DNA from: a virus
Reading direction: 5' to 3' (one strand)
Virus record (IMG/VR): IMGVR_UViG_3300046413_001279
Span: 1 to 44,122 of that record
Length of the DNA: 44,122 nt
A program made the translations under genes and the position numbers. The notes beneath the pieces were generated by a model. It was not told where the DNA came from. It worked only from the letters and a program-made list of their open reading frames with translations, and searched no databases. Shown one piece after another: positions 29,868 through 37,671 of this stretch; positions within the stretch are counted from its first letter, which is position 1; each line of letters begins with the position of its first letter.

Positions 29868-30854
29868 TTAAAATATTGATGCGGCATCCCAATTTTGAAC
29901 ACCTTTGCTATAATTAGTTACTCTATTTGCAAAGAAATCTGTATGTTGTTTTCCACCTGATAGGTTATCAAACCAACTCATTCTTTGTACTGCGTCTTGA
30001 TCTATACCATTTACTATAGGGCCATATCCTAGATCACTCATTTTTGTATTTACTCTATGTTTAATAAAAGATATTAAATCATATTTTGGGCATCCTTTTA
30101 AGTCACCCATCTCATAAACTTTTTCTATAAAATCTAATTCTAATTTTAAAGATAAATGTGCTGCTTCTTCAATATCAGCTTTTAATTCAGGGGTATCAAA
30201 TTCTGGATGTTCTTTTAATAATGTTCTAAATAACCAACATCCAGCATCAGAATGTAATGATTCATCTCTAATACTCCATTCTACTATTTGTCCTACTCCT
30301 TTAAGTTTATTATCTAATTTAAAAGAAAGTAAAACAGCAAAAGAGGAAAATAAATTAACTCCTTCTGTAAATGCAGAAAAAATAGCTAATGATTTTGCTC
30401 TTTCATGCCAATTAGGAGTACCATCATGAGAATCTCTAACTTCTGTTAATGCTTCTATTTTAGCCATTGTAGTTTCATCTTCTAAAAATTCACTAAAGTC
30501 ATCTAATCCTAATTCTTCATTTAACAAAGAATAAGCTTCAGCGTGAATTGTTTCAAAAGCACCAAATGTAACAGCCATTTTAATAACTTCTGGTTTTCTA
30601 AACCATTTTGTAACTAAAGATGACCAATAATCATTTACTACAGTTTCAGTTTGTGCAAATCCTTTTAAAATAGAACCAATTATATTTTTTTCTGTATCAT
30701 TTAAATTTTGTTTCCAATCATTAACATCAGACATCATTGGTACTTCAGTATGTAACCAATGTGCTTGTTGTTGTTTCATCCAATAATCATGAGCCACTGG
30801 ATATTCAAATGGTTTATAAACGACACGTTCCTGCAATAAAGATGTTTTTGCCAT
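29868..30854 (-). CDS. nrdB: Ribonucleotide reductase small subunit NrdB (class I)
   Basis: 328 aa, R2 ferritin-like fold. Metal ligands are visible: E70 (AQTETVV), E101 and H104 (FETIHAEAY) with radical Y108, E164 (TEGVNLF), E198 and H201 (RDESLHSDAG). The first ligand is glutamate, where E. coli NrdB has aspartate. NrdB forms the tyrosyl radical used by NrdA. The stop is 1 nt before the nrdA start. Expected to be made with gp41 and the exonuclease as a nucleotide and replication block. Confidence 0.95.
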   Translation of the reverse strand: MAKTSLLQERVVYKPFEYPVAHDYWMKQQQAHWLHTEVPMMSDVNDWKQNLNDTEKNIIGSILKGFAQTETVVNDYWSSLVTKWFRKPEVIKMAVTFGAFETIHAEAYSLLNEELGLDDFSEFLEDETTMAKIEALTEVRDSHDGTPNWHERAKSLAIFSAFTEGVNLFSSFAVLLSFKLDNKLKGVGQIVEWSIRDESLHSDAGCWLFRTLLKEHPEFDTPELKADIEEAAHLSLKLELDFIEKVYEMGDLKGCPKYDLISFIKHRVNTKMSDLGYGPIVNGIDQDAVQRMSWFDNLSGGKQHTDFFANRVTNYSKGVQNWDAASIF

Positions 30855-30871
30855 AATTAAATTTTAATAAG

Positions 30872-32254
30872 TTATTGTAAGTTTTCTTTAAAACCTTCTA
30901 ATTTTTGTCGAAGTAAAGCCTTATCAAATTTATCTGTATCAGTATCAAATTTGTTAGTTTGAGTAGGTGGGGCAACATATTCATCTTCTTCTAAATCAGT
31001 TGAATAATTATGTACTTCAAAATGGCCCGTAGATGTATCAGCTTTAACTGCAAATGTAAGACCATCCATGCCATATCTGTTTTTCATAATATGAAATCTA
31101 CCTGTACCTTTTACTTTATCTTCTTTTTTACGTGATAAGGACATTGAAAAATCAGTAATCATCAGCTTATCATAAGAACCAGCTGCTTTATCACCTTCAA
31201 TTATCTCATCTTTTGCACCCGCACGATTAACTTGCGAAACAGACCAAATAGGTATATCTAATTCCCTAGCTAATCCTTTTGTGCTTGTATAAATATCATC
31301 GATTTCGTCCTTACGCTCACGATTTTTCTTTCTTGATGAAAGAAGATCTACGTAATCAATAAGTACTAAATCTGCTTTAACTCCCATATTTGCAACTTTT
31401 GCAATATGTGATTCAATAGTTGATATAGTTGCCCTACCTGTTGGGAACTCCTTGATAATAAGTCTACCAGGTAGTTGAGGAACTATTTCTTCTGCCTTTG
31501 GTTTTAACTGATCTGTTTTATTAACTGGTATTTGGGTGAAGAAAGCATCATATCTTTTACCTACATAATCTTCACCCAATTCCAAAGTATAGTGAAGAAC
31601 GTTATATCCCAATCTAACAGCATATCCCCCTAATGCTACAAGAGACCACGATTTACCACCTCCAGGATTACCAAAAATAAGACCAAAATCTCCATTTCCC
31701 AATCCACCTTGTAATAATGTGTTAATCCTTTCCCAAGGAGTAGGTATAGTCGTACGAGAATTTTCTCGATAACGTTCTTCGATATCTTTATTATATTCAT
31801 GTCCTACGTTTTTATCTTGACCAGCTTTAAGAGCACTATCAACGAGATGTCTGATTGCCTCAAAGTCTCCTGCTTTTAATAAGTCAACTGATGACATTAA
31901 TGCTTTTTTTAATTGTTGGTTTCTACAAAAATTAGTGAATTCCTCCTGCACATATTTCAAATCTTCATCAGATGATACATAGGCTAATTTTAGTTGTTCT
32001 TTAATAGATAATTGTAATACATCATTATCTACTTTTTGTAACTCAATTTTTAATGTTTCTAAAGTAGGTGTTGTATGATACTTATCATAATATTTAAGTA
32101 TCTCTTTAATTACCCATTTATGAGCATTATTTTCAAAAAACTCATCAGAAATAATATCATGTATATTTGTTAAAAACTCTTTATGAGTTAACAATGATGA
32201 TATTGCTTTTATCTGAAAATCTGGTCCGTAATTATTTAATGATTTTAATGTCAA
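30872..32254 (-). CDS. 41: Replicative DNA helicase, gp41/DnaB-like
   Basis: 460 aa (T4 gp41 is 475). An N-terminal helical domain (1-160) precedes the RecA-like ATPase with Walker A GNPGGGKS (195-202), Walker B VLIDYVDLL and the DnaB-type SVSQVNRAG arginine-containing motif. The C-terminal 45 residues are acidic and disordered. It unwinds DNA at the fork. Overlaps the exonuclease gene by 4 nt. No gp61 primase or gp59 loader is visible in the window. Confidence 0.93.
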   Translation of the reverse strand: MTLKSLNNYGPDFQIKAISSLLTHKEFLTNIHDIISDEFFENNAHKWVIKEILKYYDKYHTTPTLETLKIELQKVDNDVLQLSIKEQLKLAYVSSDEDLKYVQEEFTNFCRNQQLKKALMSSVDLLKAGDFEAIRHLVDSALKAGQDKNVGHEYNKDIEERYRENSRTTIPTPWERINTLLQGGLGNGDFGLIFGNPGGGKSWSLVALGGYAVRLGYNVLHYTLELGEDYVGKRYDAFFTQIPVNKTDQLKPKAEEIVPQLPGRLIIKEFPTGRATISTIESHIAKVANMGVKADLVLIDYVDLLSSRKKNRERKDEIDDIYTSTKGLARELDIPIWSVSQVNRAGAKDEIIEGDKAAGSYDKLMITDFSMSLSRKKEDKVKGTGRFHIMKNRYGMDGLTFAVKADTSTGHFEVHNYSTDLEEDEYVAPPTQTNKFDTDTDKFDKALLRQKLEGFKENLQ

Positions 32255-33291
32255 TTCTTATAACCTTTAAAGTGTGAAAATTTATCGTTTAACCATATTT
32301 CTAGGTTTCTAATCATTCCCCCTAATTTATCTTCATTATATATTTGAACAAATAATTTAGGTTGTAATTCAGGAAACTCTTGGTCAATAACATAATCTAT
32401 ATATTCTATTTGTTCTGCATCAACCATAGGTTTACTTAAATCCATAATTTTAAAACTATTTTCTAATTTTACTCTATCATGAACTATCCTAGAATATACA
32501 ACATGTTCTTTAAATTTCCTAGTAGATATGTCAAAGATATCTTCTAATGTTAATTCTTCTGTTTGTAATTCAGGGAATTTTTTAAATATACCTTTTTCAC
32601 CTAATCCTTTTACTCCTGGTATTTTATCTGAATTATCTCCTAATAATGTTTTATATAAAATAAAATTTTTAGATAATACACCAAATTTTTCTAATACTGT
32701 TTGTGAATTATAATATTCTTTTTCCATTGGTCTATATAATATAATTTTGTCAGTTACTAACTGTACAAAATCTTTATCACTAGATACAATAAAACATGTA
32801 GAATTATATTTTTTAACTAATTTATTAGATAACACTGCTATAATATCATCAGCTTCTACCTTATCTATTATAGTAGTTTTAACAGGTAATAATTTTAAAT
32901 ACTGGATTAGACGTACTATTTGGTCTACTTTAGCATCATGTTCATCACCTAAATCTTCAAATACCTCCCAATTAGTAATTCTTTGTAAATCTCTACCTGA
33001 TTTGTACTCGGGGAGCAAATTCTTTCTATTAGTAGAAGAACCTGCTCCATCGAATACTACATAAACAGATGTTGGTTGGGTTTGATTTATTAAAGCACCC
33101 AAACTACGAAGAAATCCACCTAACCCACCAATGTGAACTCCATCAGGATTAACCATATTTAACATTGCAAAATTCCTAAAAAATAGATTTAATCCATCTA
33201 TTATAAGAACCTTATCATGTTTTTTTAAAGTTGGTTCCTCCCTTTGCTCTTGGACCTCGTCCAATAGCTTAAATAATTCTTTATGCTTCAT
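32251..33291 (-). CDS. 5'-3' exonuclease / flap endonuclease (T4 RNase H-like)
   Basis: 346 aa. Metal-site motifs of the FEN family: VLIIDGLNLFFR (about 27-38), VEADDIIA and SSDKDF (about 144-175), then the DNA-binding helix-three-turn-helix GDNSDKIPGVKGLGEKG. A C-terminal helical region follows. It removes RNA primers and 5' flaps. It lies between UvsX and gp41, overlapping gp41 by 4 nt. T4 rnh is 305 aa, similar. Confidence 0.9.
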   Translation of the reverse strand: MKHKELFKLLDEVQEQREEPTLKKHDKVLIIDGLNLFFRNFAMLNMVNPDGVHIGGLGGFLRSLGALINQTQPTSVYVVFDGAGSSTNRKNLLPEYKSGRDLQRITNWEVFEDLGDEHDAKVDQIVRLIQYLKLLPVKTTIIDKVEADDIIAVLSNKLVKKYNSTCFIVSSDKDFVQLVTDKIILYRPMEKEYYNSQTVLEKFGVLSKNFILYKTLLGDNSDKIPGVKGLGEKGIFKKFPELQTEELTLEDIFDISTRKFKEHVVYSRIVHDRVKLENSFKIMDLSKPMVDAEQIEYIDYVIDQEFPELQPKLFVQIYNEDKLGGMIRNLEIWLNDKFSHFKGYKN

Positions 33292-33296
33292 AATTA

Positions 33297-34370
33297 CTAT
33301 TCTGGTTCTTTCTCGAAATGAGAAATATCTTGAATTTCTTCTCCTTCTTCAACTATATCAAAATTCATACCTCCTAATATTTCAGCCCATTCCTTAGCAT
33401 TGTCCTCTTTGTATTTTTTAAGTTGATTTGGATCATCCAATATAAACCCATGAGGTGTCATTACTATTCTACCTCTAGTGGTAACACCATTAATGTGATT
33501 TTTATCAATTTGTAAGTTAGCTCGTTTAGCAAATTCTACCTGCTTACCATCTTTAATTGCTTTAATTTTAGATGTACCTGCAGACATAATATTACCAAAT
33601 GTAACTACAAATGTTGAATCAAACCACATTGCATAACCACCCTTATTCATTAATTTAGGTTTACCCATAGGTGATTCTGGTTTTAATGTCCAAACTTTAT
33701 TAACACAAACTAATGTATTAGTATAAGGTGATGACTCTTTTCTTGATAATGTAATTTTTTGGTTTACATTATTTCCAAATTGAGTTGACATAGCACCTGC
33801 ATTCCATTCGTTGTTGTTTTTATTTGATTTAAGTGACATTTCACAAGGTACCGAACCAATACTATCCCATAGGAATAATAAGTCATAAGGTAAATTACCT
33901 CGTTTTTGTTCATCCATTAAATCTAAAATAAATCCAGCTACGTCTTCAATAGAATGAATAGTTTCTCTATCAACATAGATAAAATTACCATCATAATTGG
34001 TAATTTCTCCATTTTCATCTCTTTCTACTTTGATGTCTAATCCCATTTGGATTGCATGTTCCCAATTCCATTTCATCTCTGTGATAATAAAAACAGGCAG
34101 TATCCCGTTATTCTGGGCAGATACTGCTGCTTCTATCATCGCTGTTGTTTTACCAGTGTCCGAATGACCTCTAAGTAAAACAATGTGCCCCATAGGGATA
34201 CCAGGTATTGAGGTAACTTCCCTAAAGGCAGGAGAAAGGGGAATCCATTCTTGATCCTTAAATTTGATATTTTTGTCTAGTCCCTTTTTATTCTTAAAGG
34301 CATTCAGATCAAATTTACTCTGAATTTCTTTAGAGACTGCCGCCGATAATGATTTCTTTTTTCTCGCCAT
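33297..34370 (-). CDS. uvsX: RecA-like recombinase UvsX
   Basis: 357 aa (T4 UvsX is 391). Walker A GHSDTGKTT (68-76), Walker B YDLLFLWDSIGSVP, loop regions GAMSTQFGNNVNQ and the KAIKDGKQVEF strand match UvsX/RecA. It forms filaments on single-stranded DNA and drives recombination-dependent replication. Gp32 lies just upstream (2 nt), a typical T4-superfamily neighbour for the pair in this phage. Firm call. Confidence 0.94.
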   Translation of the reverse strand: MARKKKSLSAAVSKEIQSKFDLNAFKNKKGLDKNIKFKDQEWIPLSPAFREVTSIPGIPMGHIVLLRGHSDTGKTTAMIEAAVSAQNNGILPVFIITEMKWNWEHAIQMGLDIKVERDENGEITNYDGNFIYVDRETIHSIEDVAGFILDLMDEQKRGNLPYDLLFLWDSIGSVPCEMSLKSNKNNNEWNAGAMSTQFGNNVNQKITLSRKESSPYTNTLVCVNKVWTLKPESPMGKPKLMNKGGYAMWFDSTFVVTFGNIMSAGTSKIKAIKDGKQVEFAKRANLQIDKNHINGVTTRGRIVMTPHGFILDDPNQLKKYKEDNAKEWAEILGGMNFDIVEEGEEIQDISHFEKEPE

Positions 34371-34372
34371 AC

Positions 34373-35206
34373 TTAGAAGGGTAAATCATCAGCTTTTTTA
34401 TCATCAAATAGGGAATCAAATTGGTCTGTTTTGTTTTGTTTAGCTTTTGAAGTATCTAAAGAAAACTTAGAACCCTCAGGTTGTGAAGTGTCCTCAAAAT
34501 CATCATTTGGTTCTGAGATAATAGCACCTTCTTCTTCAGTTTCAGGAGCTAACCATTTTTCTAATGCTGATTTCATTTCATCAAAATTGAATTTCTTAAA
34601 TTCAGCATTTGGATCAGGTTGTTCTTTAGTCCATTTTTCTACTAAAGCAGCATCTTCACTTAATGGGGTTTGTTTTAATCTAACCCTAACAGATGATTTG
34701 TTATATTGTGTTCCTGTAGATTCAGGTCCTACTGTTTCAATAGTAAGATCTCTACCGCTTGCAATATCAGTATAATCACCAATTTCCTCATCTACAGCTA
34801 ATGAAAGTAATTCTTCATAAATTAACTTTCCAAATTGCCATAGTCTAACACCTTTATCTTCTTCACCTCTAACAATTACAGGAACGAAAATACGTGTTTT
34901 AGGGTCTAATTTCTTAGCTAGAACATAATTTTCTTTATTATATTCTTCTCTAAGCTTACTAGCGAATAAAGCTATAGGATCTTTTTCACCATAATTTAGG
35001 GGAGAAAGCATAACTTTATTTGTAATACCATAATAGAACTTAAGTTCCGTAAATGGGTTTTTGTTGTTGAACGCGCTAGGCACAATTCTAATCTGTTGTT
35101 TACCTACAGTAGGTCTCCAAAACGTCAAACTATAATCTCGTTTTTGGCCTTGGGGTTGTTTTTGTTGGAGAGTATCCAACTTCTGTTTAAGCATTGATAA
35201 ATCCAT
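34373..35206 (-). CDS. 32: Single-stranded DNA-binding protein gp32-like, without zinc site
   Basis: 277 aa (T4 gp32 is 301). The N-terminal LKQKLDTLQQ replaces the LAST basic cooperative region; the core has YSLTFWRPTVGKQQIRIVPS and an OB-type RLWQFGKLIYEELLSL. The C-terminus DSLFDDKKADDLPF is the acidic tail that recruits partners. Gp32 of T4 binds zinc through three cysteines and a histidine; this protein has no cysteine at all. A TTCGTATATTG box is 28 nt upstream. Confidence 0.9.
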   Translation of the reverse strand: MDLSMLKQKLDTLQQKQPQGQKRDYSLTFWRPTVGKQQIRIVPSAFNNKNPFTELKFYYGITNKVMLSPLNYGEKDPIALFASKLREEYNKENYVLAKKLDPKTRIFVPVIVRGEEDKGVRLWQFGKLIYEELLSLAVDEEIGDYTDIASGRDLTIETVGPESTGTQYNKSSVRVRLKQTPLSEDAALVEKWTKEQPDPNAEFKKFNFDEMKSALEKWLAPETEEEGAIISEPNDDFEDTSQPEGSKFSLDTSKAKQNKTDQFDSLFDDKKADDLPF

Positions 35207-35234
35207 AATTTTATAACTTTTTTTAATGTAACTA

Positions 35235-35244
35235 CAATATACGA
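35235..35244 (-). promoter_or_regulatory. TATATTG promoter-like box before gp32
   Basis: Minus strand CTAGTTCGTATATTGTAGTTAC in the 59-nt gap before gp32. A TTTG about 20 nt upstream could be the -33 element. Two direct TAGTT repeats flank the box. It is the start of the gp32-uvsX-exo-gp41 transcript. Confidence 0.6.
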
Positions 35245-35265
35245 ACTAGAATTTGGGGAGCCAAA

Positions 35266-35733
35266 CTATAGTTCAATTATTTTATGTATCTTTGTATTCA
35301 ATTGATTTAACTCATTATGTTGAGTCAATAGGATACAATTTCTATAGTGTTGCCAATCTACTTGGTAAGTAGAATCAACTACACCCCCATTAAGCTTTTT
35401 AATTAATTCATTTAAAGCATTAATAGTATACAAGGTATTAGATTCCTTCTTTCTATGTACTAAAATTGTATTTTCTGGGATGGTATGAACGTTACCTTGG
35501 TCGACATTATATGTAATAACATATTCATCTTTTCCAACTATTTCTAAAACAAATAGTTTATTGTAAATAATCGTATACTTACTTTTAATTTTTTCTAAAA
35601 GCAAATCTAGATTATCTATATCAGTAAATGTGCAGAATAGTTTATTATTCAAATCTCCAATGGTTTTGATGTCAGTTACAACATCATAATTCGCATTATA
35701 CGTATTTGTTTCCCTATCTAAAGTCGTAATCAT
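35266..35733 (-). CDS. Hypothetical 155-aa protein
   Basis: 155 aa, mixed alpha/beta, no family recognised. Strand-rich core (IIYNKLFVLEIVGKDEYVITY) followed by TIPENTILVHRK and a helical C-terminus (ELNQLNTKIHKIIEL). It overlaps the polymerase-like gene upstream by 20 nt, so the two are co-translated and may be partners. It ends 32 nt before the gp32 promoter box. Confidence 0.55.
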   Translation of the reverse strand: MITTLDRETNTYNANYDVVTDIKTIGDLNNKLFCTFTDIDNLDLLLEKIKSKYTIIYNKLFVLEIVGKDEYVITYNVDQGNVHTIPENTILVHRKKESNTLYTINALNELIKKLNGGVVDSTYQVDWQHYRNCILLTQHNELNQLNTKIHKIIEL

Positions 35734-36982
35734 AACCTTGTTTTATTTTTATGTTTAATTTATATTTATTAAATACACTATGAATTTCATCCATAATTTC
35801 TTTTTCATCTTCGCTATAATCAAATAAAAATGAATCATATGTATATAATATTAATTTTGTTTTTTTACCTCTTAATATACTAAATATATCCCACAGTATA
35901 CGAACATTCATTGACGTCTCCAAGTTTTGTAACAAATAATTAAATAATTTTTGCGGATTCATTTCCTTATAATAATCTCTTTGATAAACGTAATTTGAAA
36001 TCGGACACACAATATCCGCTCCTTGATAAAAATCGAGCCACATATTATGTATATACTCTTTTATTTTTTTAAAGTATTCCAGATGCTCATATTGTTGGAA
36101 TACACCTCCGTATAATTGTTTGAATGTTAGTTCTTTTGATTTAGCATAACTTACCTTGTATAATTTCGCAAGATGATCGTGAATATCCACAGTGGGAAAA
36201 TTATAATCAATGAGACGACAAGACAAACTAGGATGATAAGCAGAAATATCAATTTCATAAAGAATATCATTAGTTGGTATAAAAGATTTCCTACATCCAT
36301 TTTCTTTGTTAAGTGCTGCATAGTTTACTCCTTTAAATTTATTTGATGGTCTTGTTGTTAATGTTTTTAAGTTATACTGACTGTAGACTCGTTCACCATT
36401 AACGGGATGAAAATGTTGTTCGAATCTAGGTACGTGTATTCGTAATCCACTTCGCTCGAGAGCGTTGAATACCACGGATACTCTACTGTTAAAGAATTCA
36501 TCATAATTAGTTTTTTCTTTGTTAATATTGCTTTTTAATTCTAAAAACGTGTTCTCACACATTTCATAGTGTTTAACTACCGGTACCATTACATTAACAT
36601 TAGGTTTATCCTTATGTTTATAGTACAATATTTCATGTGCTTTAGTTAATTCCGGTATATACGTATTAGGTGGTACATTTATGTCATAAAGAGCTTTTAG
36701 AGGAAAATAATGTAATATTTCCTTTTTATCCCTACAATATAATACTTCAAATTTATTTAATAATCGGTCTATACCCGTTTTTAACACACTTGATGTCTCG
36801 CTATGAGACAAGCATAACATATAGCCTTTAGGTGCGTTAATTGGTCTAATATACACCAAACTTACGGTATTTTCAACCGGGTGCACATTATGACTACTTG
36901 GTATAACTTCTATATAAGCTTTTGTATAACCACTATTTAATAAAACCTCGAGTTGGTCTCCCTTCTCTATTAACCAATACAT
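35714..36982 (-). CDS. Divergent family A-like DNA polymerase
   Basis: 422 aa. The C-terminal 220 residues contain ordered polymerase motifs: TTRPSNKFKGVNYAAL (209-224) in the TGRxSS place, motif A LYEIDISAYHPS (241-252, D245), motif B KELTFKQLYG (283-292), which is K-x3-F-x3-Y-G as in Pol I, Q352 (LLQNLETS) and motif C LYTYDSFLFDY (379-389, D383). The Pol I glutamate of motif A and of HDE is missing (H and S). No exonuclease DEDD motifs appear in the N-terminal half. It may fill gaps or bypass modified bases. Family A assignment comes from motifs alone. Confidence 0.6.
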   Translation of the reverse strand: MYWLIEKGDQLEVLLNSGYTKAYIEVIPSSHNVHPVENTVSLVYIRPINAPKGYMLCLSHSETSSVLKTGIDRLLNKFEVLYCRDKKEILHYFPLKALYDINVPPNTYIPELTKAHEILYYKHKDKPNVNVMVPVVKHYEMCENTFLELKSNINKEKTNYDEFFNSRVSVVFNALERSGLRIHVPRFEQHFHPVNGERVYSQYNLKTLTTRPSNKFKGVNYAALNKENGCRKSFIPTNDILYEIDISAYHPSLSCRLIDYNFPTVDIHDHLAKLYKVSYAKSKELTFKQLYGGVFQQYEHLEYFKKIKEYIHNMWLDFYQGADIVCPISNYVYQRDYYKEMNPQKLFNYLLQNLETSMNVRILWDIFSILRGKKTKLILYTYDSFLFDYSEDEKEIMDEIHSVFNKYKLNIKIKQGYDYDFR

Positions 36983-36988
36983 AAAACC

Positions 36989-37015
36989 CTTTTATTTACC
37001 CCAATATAATAAAAG
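36989..37015 (-). promoter_or_regulatory. Promoter box inside an 8-bp inverted repeat before the family A-like polymerase
   Basis: CTTTTATT (36989-36996) and AATAAAAG (37008-37015) are perfect inverted repeats 11 nt apart. The minus-strand TATATTG (37002-37011) overlaps the second arm. The ATG is at 36982. It could be an operator or, as the arms are AT-rich, a hairpin; the layout resembles the site at 23039-23073. Confidence 0.45.
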
Positions 37016-37017
37016 AT

Positions 37018-37671
37018 TTAGTAGCCTCCACTTGATTCTCTATTTTCCTTTACTTCTTTTACTACTTTTGGTTTTAAACAATATTGGGAAAATTGGTTTT
37101 TAAAGTAATTAGTAAACCCATAAGCTCTATTTCTAAATTCTACTAGATCTACTACATTTTGATTTATTGTATAAATATCTTCTTCTTTACCTGTTAAATT
37201 CCAATTTAATTGTAATGCTTGATAATACTGCCATTGAACTTGGTTATTTTTACCATTAAATAAATCAAATTCTTTTTTATCAACTTCTAAAAATATTTTT
37301 TTAGTTATATCATTTAAAAAATACCTTTGATACTCTCCTAATTTATAGTCTGATTCGGTTGGTTTTGGATATGATGATACTGGTGGTCTAGGTGATGGTG
37401 TGTTTATACCTCTTCCAATTGAAGAAAAATAAGCATCATCAATTATATAATAAGATTCAGGTAATGGTTCACTATCTTTTGATTTATCTACTGGAGCGGA
37501 TTGATATAATTGTTTATTTGGTGGGTCTTGTGGGTTTTTACCTGTATAGTATTTACCATCAGATGTTTTAAAATAAGGTCCCTCATATTCTTGACCATTA
37601 TCAGGATTAGTTAACCCATCACCTGGATTGGCTTTTAAATTTTCTATTATTTGTGATTTTGGATAATACAT
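37018..37671 (-). CDS. Probable virion protein, 217 aa
   Basis: 217 aa, no family recognised. The first 100 residues are proline/glycine-rich (EGPYFKTSDGKYYTGKNPQDP, with a Y-x-G repeat) and likely an elongated surface region. The last 90 are helical (YQRYFLNDITKKIFLEVDK) and end in a disordered tail. It shares one base with the start of the 1220-aa hub gene and is last of the virion block. A role in the baseplate is inferred from that. Confidence 0.55.
   Translation of the reverse strand: MYYPKSQIIENLKANPGDGLTNPDNGQEYEGPYFKTSDGKYYTGKNPQDPPNKQLYQSAPVDKSKDSEPLPESYYIIDDAYFSSIGRGINTPSPRPPVSSYPKPTESDYKLGEYQRYFLNDITKKIFLEVDKKEFDLFNGKNNQVQWQYYQALQLNWNLTGKEEDIYTINQNVVDLVEFRNRAYGFTNYFKNQFSQYCLKPKVVKEVKENRESSGGY

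Noticed and set aside
28154-29902. Longer nrdA start at 29902
   Set aside because: It would overlap nrdB by 35 nt, and the ATG at 29866 lies 1 nt after the nrdB stop like other gene joints here.
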